64,000 bases of DNA from Gemmobacter denitrificans (GTDB taxonomy: Bacteria > Pseudomonadota > Alphaproteobacteria > Rhodobacterales > Rhodobacteraceae), in contig NZ_JBALHR010000001.1 of assembly GCF_036964905.1 (NCBI RefSeq), positions 434,001 to 498,000 of the forward strand, written 5' to 3'. A program made the position numbers and the translations under genes. How positions within the stretch are numbered: position 1 is the first letter of the stretch; the number at the start of each line of letters is the position of its first letter. This document shows positions 1-8,558 of this stretch, piece after piece. The notes under the pieces are model-generated. The model searched no databases. It was not told the origin of the DNA and worked only from the letters and a program-made list of their open reading frames with translations.

Positions 1-201
1 CTGGGTTTCTTGGGTTGATCCTGATCCGGTCGATGCGCCTTTTCCGGGTGGCGTTGATCCGGGATTTTGAGATCGCGCATCGGATTTTTCCCCGTGACGG
101 AAGCTATGGCTTTCACATAGGCTGTTTATACCGCAGAGGCAACCTTGCAGAGCAACCAGCAGCGGACCCTGCGGAAAAGGGTAACAATTACAGGAGTGAA
201 C

Positions 202-888
202 ATGCCCAAGAAACTGATTGCAGAGGCATTGGGAACAGCGATTCTCGTGCTGTTTGGCTGCGGCTCGGCCGTTCTGGCCGGTGCCGATATCGGCCTGACA
301 GGCATTTCGCTGGCCTTTGGCCTTGCCATCGTGGCGGCGGCCTATGGGCTTGGGGCGATCTCGGGTGCGCATCTGAACCCGGCGGTGTCGCTGGGCATGG
401 TGACCGCCGGGCGGATGACGGTGGGCGAATTCGTATCCTACGCCGTTGCGCAGGTGATCGGCGCGATTTTGGGGGCCGGAATTCTTTATCTGATCGCCAG
501 CGGCAAGCCCGGCTTCACGATGGGCGCATGGGCGCTTGGCTCCAACGGCTTTGGCCCGGGATATCTGGGCGAATATGCGCTTGGCGCGGCGCTGGTCTTT
601 GAATTTGTCGCGACCTTCCTGTTCGTGACGGTCATCCTTGGGGCGACCGGTCCGAAGGCTGCAGCCGGTTTTGCCGGTCTGGCCATTGGTCTGACGCTGG
701 CAGCGATCCATCTTGTGGGCATCAATGTGACTGGCGTTTCGGTCAACCCCGCGCGGTCGATCGGGCCTGCCCTTTTTGCAGGTGGTGAAGCGCTGTCGCA
801 ATTGTGGGTGTTTATCGTGGCCCCGCTGGCTGGTGGCGCTCTGGCCGGGATGATCTACGGCATGGGCCTGACCCGCGCTGACGCCTGA
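202..888 (+). CDS. aqpZ: Aquaporin Z, water channel
   Basis: This is an inner-membrane channel of the MIP family for passive water flow. The 228-residue protein carries both signature loops, NPA at residues 59-61 in SGAHLNPAVS and NPAR at 182-185, and is hydrophobic throughout, as expected for six membrane helices. By alignment to E. coli AqpZ the selectivity filter would be F39, H170, V179 and R185. His and Arg are the water-specific pair; the third position is Val where E. coli has Thr. The ATG at 202 is preceded by ACAGGAG. An in-frame extension to 145 lacks such a site and adds a basic stretch foreign to the family. A terminator follows the stop codon. The family call is firm; strict water selectivity is inferred. 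Confidence 0.95.
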   Translation: MPKKLIAEALGTAILVLFGCGSAVLAGADIGLTGISLAFGLAIVAAAYGLGAISGAHLNPAVSLGMVTAGRMTVGEFVSYAVAQVIGAILGAGILYLIASGKPGFTMGAWALGSNGFGPGYLGEYALGAALVFEFVATFLFVTVILGATGPKAAAGFAGLAIGLTLAAIHLVGINVTGVSVNPARSIGPALFAGGEALSQLWVFIVAPLAGGALAGMIYGMGLTRADA

Positions 889-916
889 TCGACCTGACAA
901 ACGATACAGAAATGAA

Positions 917-946
917 GGGGGCTGCCAATCTGGCAGCCCCTTTTTT
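917..946 (+). terminator. Rho-independent terminator after aqpZ
   Basis: GGGGCTGCC and GGCAGCCCC form a nine-pair stem around a short AATCT loop, followed by six T residues. It lies 30 bases after the aqpZ stop, and on the other strand it would also serve the convergent DUF6456 gene. Confidence 0.9.
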
Positions 947-968
947 CAGTTTGGTGAAGAACCTTGGC

Positions 969-2098
969 TTAGCCAATCAGCGGACCAGACCGGCCATAAG
1001 TTTCGTCATAGTGCCGCCGCAGCCGCTGCAATGCGATGCGCAACACGATCTTGCCCGAACGCGCGGCCCAGCCCATCCGGCGTTCGGCCACTTCCAGCCC
1101 CTCCAGATAGCAGCACACCCGTAGAACGACATCGCCCAGGCCTGGCCCCAGATCGCGCAGCGCGGCCGCCACCCTGTCGCGCGCCGCTGTCGGCCCTTCG
1201 GCCAGACCGCTGTCATTGCTAAACCCGCCCCGATCGGCCCCGGTCAGGAACCGATCCCAGTTCTGCGCCACGCGCGGCCCCATCTGCGCCAGTTCGAAAT
1301 CCTCGCGCAGCCGTTCTCCGGCATGGACCAGTTCGGGTTCCAGAAAGACCTTGCCATCCTTGTCGCGCCGCCGGGCCAGCACGGCCAATGGGCTTTCCGC
1401 CACATTATACGCGGCCCTTCTTCATCGGTCTCCATGCGATCGCCCCAGACGCGGTGCTGATCGGCAAAGGGCGTGGCGGCTTCGGCCATGCCGTGATGGG
1501 CCATGCGTCGGCGGTCTTCCTCTTCGACAAGCCGCTTCGGGGCCGCCCTGCCTGGCGCGGTGATTTCATAGGTCGAGAGCCGGCCCTGCGCCTTGCGCAC
1601 GGCGATCCAGTCTTTCAGCGCGAAGGCCTGGGCCACGGCGCGTTCCAGCACAGCCGTCTGCACCATGCGGCCATCCGCCGCCTCGCGCAGGACGGCGGCC
1701 TTTTCCATCTCCGGCGCAATGGCCATGACGGCGCCGGGTTCAGCCATCCGCCGCAGGACGCGGCGGCCTTCGCGGGCAATGCCCGCATCGTCAAGGGTGA
1801 TCGGGGTGGTGCGGATTTGTGCGGTCATGGCAGTGCCGTCCTTCCGGGTGGGATCATGCGGGTGGGCGGAACCTGCCCCCTGCGCCCGTGCCAATGCCGC
1901 AAGGGCCTCGTCCACCAGCGGATCATCCCGGCGTGCCTCGTATCGGCGCACCTGCCGCATGACAGTCGAGGCCGCAAGCCCCTCGCGCCGCGCAAGTTCG
2001 CGCAGCGACAATCCCTCTTCGGTATGATCGAGGTAGAGTCGCACGGCATCAGGAAGCCATGCGGGCAAGGTGAAATCGGCGCTCAGGTTAGGTTCCAT
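969..2098 (-). pseudogene. DUF6456 helix-turn-helix protein, frameshifted
   Basis: Two overlapping minus-strand frames together make one protein of about 375 residues. The 5' part (from ATG 2098) has a predicted helix-turn-helix near its start (LSLRELARREGLAASTVMRQ) and runs to about 1405. The 3' part runs from about 1420 to 969 and carries the conserved C-terminal half, with ESPLAVLARRRD, LREDFELAQMGPRVAQNWD and LQRLRRHYDETYG. Adding one base in the C run at 1415-1417 restores a continuous reading through EEGAAYNVAESPL. ATG 2098 is preceded by AGGATAAG. The family is known to me from Rhodobacterales as a putative DNA-binding protein of unknown target. Whether the shift is a real mutation or a sequence error cannot be told from here. 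Confidence 0.75.
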
Positions 2099-2328
2099 TT
2101 TTCTTATCCTGCAGCCATCCCCCGGGGTCATGTCCGGTTTTGGACAATTCCAACCGTGGGAGCCTTTGGTTGCCCCTTGGTTAACGAAATCGGCAACTTT
2201 GGGGCTGAACCCGATAATTGTTTCTATTTCCTAAACAAAGACGACCAGTCCGCGCGGTGAAACAGGGGGACACGCAACAGCGGGTTGTGCTGTGCGATTG
2301 TTGCGGAATTGAAAACGGGAGACCTGCC

Positions 2329-2622
2329 ATGACCGATTTCCGCACCCTTCTGGCCGACCTGAAGCGCCCGCGCCTTCTGCTGCGCGCCGCCCGTCTTGGC
2401 CTGATGGATTACTGTCGCGAACGCGACTTGAAACGTCTGCTGAAAAGCGATCCGCCAGCTGGCCCGGAAAAGACCCTGCGTCGCCTGATGCAAGAGGAAG
2501 AACAGCTGGAGGCCACCCGCCGCAAGGGCGATGCCAGCTATTCGATCAGCCGCCATGTGGATATCCTGATCGCCTTGCTAGCCGAGCTTCATCTGTTGCC
2601 ACGCCCGCAACAACGGGCCTGA
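2329..2622 (+). CDS. DUF6477 family protein
   Basis: This is a small 97-residue protein of a family I know from Rhodobacteraceae, with no established function. Typical family segments are visible: LKRPRLLLRAARLGLMDY near the N-terminus, then LRRLMQEEEQLEATRRKGDASYSISRHVDILIAL over two pieces. It is rich in Arg and Leu, has no signal peptide or membrane helix, and is probably cytoplasmic and helical. The ATG at 2329 has GGGAGA seven bases upstream; an in-frame extension to 2218 has no such site. It is divergent from the DUF6456 gene, and the two share a 230-base intergenic region. A bidirectional terminator follows. Confidence 0.8.
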   Translation: MTDFRTLLADLKRPRLLLRAARLGLMDYCRERDLKRLLKSDPPAGPEKTLRRLMQEEEQLEATRRKGDASYSISRHVDILIALLAELHLLPRPQQRA

Positions 2623-2640
2623 TCTGGCGCCCGATGCAAA

Positions 2641-2670
2641 AAGGGGCCGCGCTGCGACGCGGCCCCTTTT
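2641..2670. terminator. Bidirectional terminator between DUF6477 and mttB-type gene
   Basis: AAGGGGCCGCG pairs with CGCGGCCCCTT around a CTGCGA-type loop. Runs of A on the left and T on the right give each strand a U-rich tail, which suits the convergent genes on either side. Confidence 0.88.
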
Positions 2671-2691
2671 CTGTTTCTAAACCGCAGCCAA

Positions 2692-4236
2692 TCAGATGAA
2701 GGCGTCGGGTTCAGCGGCCTTCTTCTGGGCCACATAGGCATCCAGCGCCTCGCGGATGCCCGCATCCAGCGCGGGGGCCTGATAATCGGCCAGTTGCTTC
2801 TTGACCCGCTCGGCCGCCAGCACCTGCGTGTCGCGCGCGCCTTCTTCGTCCCAGGTTTCAAACGGCTTGTAATCCAGCAGGTCGGAACGCCAGAACGCGC
2901 TCTTGAAATTTGCCTGCGTATGGGCGCAGCCCAGATAGTGGCCGCCGGGGCCCACCTCGCGGATCGCATCCATGCCCTGGCCGTTCTCATCCATCATGAC
3001 GCCTTGCGCCAGATGGTGCAGCGTGCCCAGCTGATCGGCATCCATCACGAATTTCTCGTAGGAGGATACCAGACCGCCCTCCAGCCAGCCGCAGGCATGC
3101 AGCATGAAGTTCACGCCCGCCAGCAGCGCCATGTTCAGGCTGTTCGCCGTCTCATAGGCCGCCTGAGCATCCGGCAGTTTCGATCCGCAGAACGACCCGC
3201 CCGAACGGTAAGGCAGACCCAGACGCCGCGCCAACTGGCCCGCGCCATAGGTGATATGCGCCGCTTCCGGCGTGCCAAAGGTCGGCGCGCCCGAGTTCAT
3301 GTCGATCGAGGTCACGAAAGCGCCAAAGATCACCGGCGCGCCGGGGCGGATCAGCTGGCTATAGGCCACGCCCGCCAGAACCTCGGCCAGCACCTGCGTC
3401 AGCGTGCCCGCCACCGTCACCGGTGCCATGGCCCCACCCACGATGAAGGGCGAGATAATCGCGGCCTGGCCTGCCTTGGCATAGACCTCAAGCGCGCCCA
3501 TCATCACCGAATCAAAGGTCAGCGGCGAGTTGATGTTGATGAGCGAGGTCATCACCACGTTCTGATCGACAAAGTCATTGCCAAACAGGATCTTCGCCAT
3601 CTCGACCGAATCCTGCGCCCGCACCGGCTCGGTGACCGACCCCATGAAGGGCTTGTCGCTCAGCGTCATATGGGCGTGCAGCATGTCGAGGTGACGCTTG
3701 TTCACCGCCACATCGGTCGGCTCGCAGACCGTGCCGCCCGAATGGTGCAGCCATTTGGACATGTAGCCTAGTTTCACGAAATTGCGGAAATCCTCGATGG
3801 TGGCATAGCGGCGGCCACCTTCTAGATCGCGCACGAAGGGCGGGCCGTAAACCGGCGCCAGCACAAGGTTTTTCCCGCCGATTTCGACATTGCGCTCGGG
3901 GTTGCGGGCATGCTGGGTGAAGGTGCGGGGCGCGGTGGCGCAAAGCTTGCGGGCCAGCCCGCGCGGAATATGCACCCGCTCGCCGCGCACATCGGCACCG
4001 GCGGCACGCCACAGGTCCAGCGCAGCCGGATTATCAAGGAAGTTGACGCCAACTTCCTCCAGCACCGTTTCGGCATTCCATTCGATGATCTGAAGCGCTT
4101 CTTCGTTCAGGATCTCGAAGTTCGGGATGTTGCGGCTGATGTATTTCGCCGTCTCGAAGCTGATGCCGGTGCGCTCAGCGCGCCGTGCCGCCCCGCCGCC
4201 ACGTGCCCGACGCCCGCCTGCTGTGCCGTCATTCAT
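2692..4236 (-). CDS. Trimethylamine methyltransferase (MttB) family protein, pyrrolysine-free
   Basis: This 514-residue cytoplasmic protein belongs to the MttB superfamily of corrinoid-dependent methyltransferases. These move a methyl group from a quaternary or tertiary amine to a partner corrinoid protein. Family segments include NFEILNEEALQIIEWNAE near residue 40, YGPPFVRDLEGGRRYAT, and GPGGHYLGCAHTQANF towards the C-terminus. There is no in-frame amber codon, so this is a member without pyrrolysine, closer to the glycine-betaine type (MtgB) than to true trimethylamine methyltransferase. No corrinoid protein or MtgA-like partner is seen nearby, so the substrate is open. The ATG at 4236 has GGAGG upstream; the frame extends further without support. 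Confidence 0.85.
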   Translation of the reverse strand: MNDGTAGGRRARGGGAARRAERTGISFETAKYISRNIPNFEILNEEALQIIEWNAETVLEEVGVNFLDNPAALDLWRAAGADVRGERVHIPRGLARKLCATAPRTFTQHARNPERNVEIGGKNLVLAPVYGPPFVRDLEGGRRYATIEDFRNFVKLGYMSKWLHHSGGTVCEPTDVAVNKRHLDMLHAHMTLSDKPFMGSVTEPVRAQDSVEMAKILFGNDFVDQNVVMTSLININSPLTFDSVMMGALEVYAKAGQAAIISPFIVGGAMAPVTVAGTLTQVLAEVLAGVAYSQLIRPGAPVIFGAFVTSIDMNSGAPTFGTPEAAHITYGAGQLARRLGLPYRSGGSFCGSKLPDAQAAYETANSLNMALLAGVNFMLHACGWLEGGLVSSYEKFVMDADQLGTLHHLAQGVMMDENGQGMDAIREVGPGGHYLGCAHTQANFKSAFWRSDLLDYKPFETWDEEGARDTQVLAAERVKKQLADYQAPALDAGIREALDAYVAQKKAAEPDAFI

Positions 4237-4472
4237 GCCGAAATCCTCCGTCCTGCGCCCGCACGGGCGCCGCAAGTTTTCTCTTATATGCCGCCCCTGA
4301 CTGCGCCACCGGCTGTTGTTTGCGCCGTTTCTGTCCTGAAAACGACATTCTCGGATTTCCCGCCGCGCAAACCTGCCGCGCATGGGTGGGGGCCGCAAAG
4401 GCCGTGCCGCCCTGCCCCGACAGAGCCCGCTTTCCACTTGCGATTCCACCGGTCCAAAGCTATGGCGCAGCC

Positions 4473-6032
4473 ATGACACATCCGCATCAACGCCTGCTCA
4501 TCATCGACTTCGGCTCTCAGGTCACGCAGCTGATTGCGCGTCGCCTGCGCGAGCTGAATGTCTATTGCGAAATCCACCCGTTCAACCGCGTGGACGAGGC
4601 CTTTCTCAAGGCCTTCGCCCCGCAGGCGGTGATCTTCTCGGGCGGGCCCGCCTCGGTCTATGCGGAAGGCGCGCCGATGCCGCCCGCCGGGGTCTTTGAT
4701 CTGGGCGTGCCGATCCTGGGCATCTGCTATGGCCAGCAGGTGATGATGCATTGCCTGGGCGGCAAGGTCGAAGGTGGCCATGGCACCGCCGAATTTGGCC
4801 GCGCCTTCGTCACCCCCACCGCCGCGCAACTCTCCATCCTGGACGGCTGGTTCGCGGAAGGCGACGAGCAGGTCTGGATGAGCCACGGCGATCACGTGTC
4901 GAAACTCGCCCCGGGCTTCGAGGTCTATGGCACCTCGCCCAACGCGCCTTTCGCCATCACCGCCGATGTGGCCCGCAATTTCTATGCCGTACAATTCCAC
5001 CCCGAGGTGCACCACACCCCCAAGGGCGCCAAACTCTACGAGAATTTCGTGCGCCTCGCGGGCTTCACCGGCGATTGGACCATGGCGGGCTACCGCGAAC
5101 AGGCCATCGCCGCGATCCGCGAACAGGTGGGCGACAAGCAGGTGATCTGTGCGCTGTCGGGCGGGGTGGACAGCTCCGTCACCGCCATCCTGATCCACGA
5201 GGCCATCGGGTCGCAACTCACCTGCGTCTTCGTCGATCATGGCCTCTTGCGGAAAAACGAGGCCGAACAGGTCGTCGCCATGTTCCGCGAGAATTACAAC
5301 CTCAACCTCATCCATGCCGATGAAAGCGCGCTGTTCCTCGGCGCGCTGGAAGGCGTCTCGGACCCGGAGGTGAAGCGCAAGACCATCGGGCGCCTCTTCA
5401 TCGACGTGTTCCAGAAATATGCCAACCAGATCGAGGGCGCCGAATTCCTCGCCCAAGGCACGCTCTATCCCGATGTGATCGAAAGCGTCAGCTTCTCGGG
5501 CGGGCCTTCGGTCACCATCAAATCGCACCACAATGTCGGCGGCCTGCCGGAAAAGATGGGGCTGAAACTGGTCGAACCGCTGCGCGAGCTGTTCAAGGAC
5601 GAGGTCCGCGCCTTGGGGCGCGAACTGGGCCTGCCCGCCAGCTTCATCGGCCGCCATCCCTTCCCCGGCCCCGGTCTCGCCATCCGCTGCCCCGGCGAGA
5701 TCACCGCCGAAAAACTGGCGATCCTGCGCGAGGCCGACGCGGTCTATATCGACCAGATCCGCAAGCACGGGCTTTATGACCAGATCTGGCAAGCCTTCGC
5801 CGCCATCCTGCCGATGAAAACCGTGGGCGTGATGGGCGACGGGCGCACCTATGATTACGCAGTGGCGCTGCGCGCGGTCACCTCGGTCGATGGCATGACG
5901 GCGGATGTCTTCCCCTTCAGCCATGATTTCATGGGCGAAACCATGACCCGCATCATCAACGAGGTGAAGGGCGTGAACCGCGTGTTCTACGACCTGACCT
6001 CCAAACCGCCAGGGACGATTGAACTCGAATGA
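4473..6032 (+). CDS. guaA: GMP synthase (glutamine-hydrolysing)
   Basis: GuaA makes GMP from XMP, ATP and glutamine, the last step of guanylate synthesis. The 519 residues are full length (about 525 in E. coli). The N-terminal class I glutaminase domain shows SGGPASVY, the nucleophile C85 in GICYGQQ, and the HPE of the triad in QFHPEVHHTPKG. The ATP pyrophosphatase domain shows the P-loop SGGVDSSV. The C-terminal dimerisation domain ends in TSKPPGTIELE, usual for the family. The start MTHPHQRLLIIDFGSQ matches the family although no good ribosome site is visible; the frame is open to 4185 without homology. It is divergent from the MttB-type gene. guaB lies 17 kb away in the same window. Confidence 0.97.
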   Translation: MTHPHQRLLIIDFGSQVTQLIARRLRELNVYCEIHPFNRVDEAFLKAFAPQAVIFSGGPASVYAEGAPMPPAGVFDLGVPILGICYGQQVMMHCLGGKVEGGHGTAEFGRAFVTPTAAQLSILDGWFAEGDEQVWMSHGDHVSKLAPGFEVYGTSPNAPFAITADVARNFYAVQFHPEVHHTPKGAKLYENFVRLAGFTGDWTMAGYREQAIAAIREQVGDKQVICALSGGVDSSVTAILIHEAIGSQLTCVFVDHGLLRKNEAEQVVAMFRENYNLNLIHADESALFLGALEGVSDPEVKRKTIGRLFIDVFQKYANQIEGAEFLAQGTLYPDVIESVSFSGGPSVTIKSHHNVGGLPEKMGLKLVEPLRELFKDEVRALGRELGLPASFIGRHPFPGPGLAIRCPGEITAEKLAILREADAVYIDQIRKHGLYDQIWQAFAAILPMKTVGVMGDGRTYDYAVALRAVTSVDGMTADVFPFSHDFMGETMTRIINEVKGVNRVFYDLTSKPPGTIELE

Positions 6033-6307
6033 TCCGCCTGCGTGGCCAGTTGATCTGCATGACCGATCAGGACCGCGAAACGGTTCTTTCCCATGTGCAG
6101 GATCACATCACCCTGACCCGCGCCGAACCCGGCTGCCTGTCCTTCGAGATCACCGAAACCGATGATCCGATGACCTTCGAGGTGATGGAAAGCTTCCGCG
6201 ACCGCGCGAGCTTTGATGCCCATCAGGCCCGCACCCGCGACAGTGTCTGGTTCGCCGCCACCCGCCACATCCTGCGGGATTTCCGGCTGGAGGAGGTGGG
6301 CGACTGA
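6029..6307 (+). CDS. Antibiotic biosynthesis monooxygenase (ABM) domain protein
   Basis: This 92-residue single-domain protein has the ABM dimeric alpha/beta-barrel pattern, with CLSFEITETDD, FEVMESFRDRASFDAHQ and a closing HILRDFRLEEV. Family members include YgiN-type quinol monooxygenases and heme-degrading enzymes, but many have no known substrate. Its ATG overlaps the guaA stop by four bases (ATGA), so it is probably translated together with guaA. There is no cofactor motif to narrow the function. Confidence 0.8.
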   Translation: MIRLRGQLICMTDQDRETVLSHVQDHITLTRAEPGCLSFEITETDDPMTFEVMESFRDRASFDAHQARTRDSVWFAATRHILRDFRLEEVGD

Positions 6308-6328
6308 CGCCCACCCCGCTTTTGTGCC

Positions 6329-7486
6329 TTACTGCGGCGCGATCTGATGCCCGACCGAGCGATGCTCCCAGATCGCCACCAGCAGCAGCACCGCGGTCGA
6401 GGCGATATTCAGCCCCAGCAGATTGGTATAGGGCAAGGCCAGCAGCAGGGCCGCGCAAGCCCCCAGCCCCACCATATGCGACAGCGGGAAATTGGTGGCC
6501 GAAATCCGCTTGAACCAGCCATTGCCCGCCAGAAACAGCAGCACCCCGCCCAGGACAGAGGCCGCCTCGGCCAGCGTGGCCGCATCGCCCGGATGCGCGA
6601 TTGACCGTTCCGCCCCCACCGCTGTCAGCACGATGCCCGCGACAATCGGAATATGGGCATAGGTGAAGGCCAGCCGCGCCAGACGCCCCGGATCGTCGGA
6701 ATGTTCGATCTGATGTGTGCCACGGCGATGACCGATGTGGAAATAGACCCACCACATGCCGATAGCCCCTGTCAGACTTGACAGGAAGGCCATCAGCCCC
6801 GGCGCCGTCCAGTCCATTTCGGCAAAGGTCGCGCCCGAGACCAGCAGCGTTTCGCCCAGACAGATGATCACGAACAGCCCGCAACGCTCGGCGATATGGC
6901 CGCCCTTCACCGTCCAGTTCTGCGTGCCATCGCGCCCCAGCCTTGGCACCAGAAACCCAAAGACCGGCCCCAGATATTCGATCAGCAGCGCCACGCCCCA
7001 TAGCGGCAACCGTCCGTGATGCGGATCGGCCAGGCCGCCCGCGATCCAGAACAGCGCCGAGACGAGAAACCAGATCAGGATGCGCAGATAGGTGAGGCGC
7101 AGCTGTGCATCCCCCTTGGCCGCCACATAGACAAAGGCAGTGCGCCCGACCTGCATCGCCACCACGGCCAGCGCAAAGATCAGGCCGCGATCGGCAAAGG
7201 CCTGCGGAATCGACATCGACAGGAACAACCCCGCCGCCATCAGCGCGAAGAGCAGGCCGCGCACATAGGTCCGGTCCGGGTCCAGCCGGTTCAGCACCCA
7301 GGTCGTGTAGATCCAGATCCACCAGATCGCCAGAAAGATCACCAGCGTCTCGACCGCGCCCAACAGGCTGTAATGGTGCAGCAAAAGATGACTGACCTGC
7401 GTGATCGCAAAGACGAACACCAGATCATAGAACAGTTCGGCAAAGCCGACACGGCTGTCCGTTTCGCGCAAGAGCGGGCGGGCCAT
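6329..7486 (-). CDS. Low temperature requirement protein A (LtrA) family
   Basis: This is a 385-residue integral membrane protein with about ten hydrophobic helices. The family signature FAELFYDLVFVFAITQ occurs at residues 15-30, followed by WWIWIYTTWVLNRLDPD; later come GHIAERCGLFVIICLGET and the last helix near WEHRSVGHQIAPQ. The name comes from Listeria, where the gene is needed for growth in the cold; the biochemical role is unknown. It is convergent with the guaA-ABM pair, only 21 bases from the ABM stop, with no clear terminator. It is divergent from the EamA gene. Confidence 0.88.
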   Translation of the reverse strand: MARPLLRETDSRVGFAELFYDLVFVFAITQVSHLLLHHYSLLGAVETLVIFLAIWWIWIYTTWVLNRLDPDRTYVRGLLFALMAAGLFLSMSIPQAFADRGLIFALAVVAMQVGRTAFVYVAAKGDAQLRLTYLRILIWFLVSALFWIAGGLADPHHGRLPLWGVALLIEYLGPVFGFLVPRLGRDGTQNWTVKGGHIAERCGLFVIICLGETLLVSGATFAEMDWTAPGLMAFLSSLTGAIGMWWVYFHIGHRRGTHQIEHSDDPGRLARLAFTYAHIPIVAGIVLTAVGAERSIAHPGDAATLAEAASVLGGVLLFLAGNGWFKRISATNFPLSHMVGLGACAALLLALPYTNLLGLNIASTAVLLLVAIWEHRSVGHQIAPQ

Positions 7487-7575
7487 GATACCTCCGACAT
7501 TTCACAGGGGCTGCAGGCTACTGGCACTGGACATTCCGGGCAAGCGCCGTCACGACTGACGTGAGGAGAGCCCAG

Positions 7576-8460
7576 ATGCAGACCTACCGCCCCCTTGCCG
7601 CCGCTGGATGGATGACCGGCTCCATCCTGTCCTTTTCGGCGATGGCGGTGGCGGGTCGTGCCGTGGCCGGGGCGCATGACACATTCGAGGTGATGTTGTG
7701 GCGGTCGGTCATCGGTTTTGGGCTGGTCGTTGCGATTGCCGGTCTGGCCGGTCGTCTGGGCGAAGTCCAAAGCCGCAACCTGCCGCAGCATCTGTTGCGC
7801 AATGTCGTGCATTTCAGCGGTCAGAACCTGTGGTTCTGGGCCTTGTCGGCGATCCCTCTGGCACAGGTCTTTGCGCTGGAATTCACCTCGCCGCTCTGGG
7901 TGATCCTGCTGTCGCCGCTGTTTCTGGGCGAAAGGCTGACCCGGCTGCGCCTTGCCGCGGCCGCGCTTGGCTTTGCCGGGGCGATGGTGGTGGCCCGGCC
8001 CGATTTCGGCCGGATCGAACCCGGGGTGCTGGCCGCCGCTGCCTCGGCCCTGTGTTTTGCCGGGTCTGTCATTCTGACCAAGGCGCTGACGCGGGGCGAA
8101 ACCATCGTGTCCATCCTGTTCTGGCTGACCCTGATGCAGACCGGTCTGGGTCTGGCCAGTGCAGGATGGGACGGCGCCATCGCCCTGCCCAGCCCGGCCA
8201 CCCTGCCCTGGCTTGCCGTGATCGGTGCGGCAGGCGTCATCGCGCATTTCTGCCTGACCACGGCGCTCAGCCTGGCACCGGCCTCGGTCGTGGTGCCAAT
8301 CGATTTCGCCCGCCTGCCCCTGATCGCGGTGATCGGCATGTTGCTGTATGGCGAAGCGCTTGATCTGTGGGTTCTGGCGGGGGGAACGCTGATCTTTCTG
8401 GCCAATTGGATCAATATTCGTGGCGCTCAAGTCGCACAGCGTAACGTCACGGAAAATTGA
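7576..8460 (+). CDS. EamA/DMT family transporter
   Basis: This is a 294-residue membrane protein of the drug/metabolite transporter superfamily, built of two EamA repeats and about ten helices. Repeat one has MLWRSVIGFGLVVAIAG and the usual loop FALEFTSPLWVILLSPLFLGE; repeat two ends at VPIDFARLPLIAVIGMLLYGE. Substrates in this family vary (amino acids, metabolites, drugs) and cannot be read from sequence. ATG 7576 has GGAGAG upstream; a GTG at 7561 is possible but falls within that ribosome site. It stands alone, divergent from ltrA. Confidence 0.87.
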   Translation: MQTYRPLAAAGWMTGSILSFSAMAVAGRAVAGAHDTFEVMLWRSVIGFGLVVAIAGLAGRLGEVQSRNLPQHLLRNVVHFSGQNLWFWALSAIPLAQVFALEFTSPLWVILLSPLFLGERLTRLRLAAAALGFAGAMVVARPDFGRIEPGVLAAAASALCFAGSVILTKALTRGETIVSILFWLTLMQTGLGLASAGWDGAIALPSPATLPWLAVIGAAGVIAHFCLTTALSLAPASVVVPIDFARLPLIAVIGMLLYGEALDLWVLAGGTLIFLANWINIRGAQVAQRNVTEN

Positions 8461-8558
8461 CGTATCGTCATTTGTTGACCGCTTGGCCCGCCCGGCCTTA
8501 GCCTTTTGGTAACCGGCGGGAGGTTAAGCCGGATCAACGATGCGAAGGGGATGGAGAC

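Noticed and set aside
1..201. A gene in the first 200 bases
   Set aside because: The only frames there continue out of phase into aqpZ and show no family features. It is best read as the aqpZ upstream region.
4185..4472. N-terminal extension of guaA
   Set aside because: The frame is open, but the sequence has no GuaA likeness and overlaps the promoter region of the divergent methyltransferase gene.
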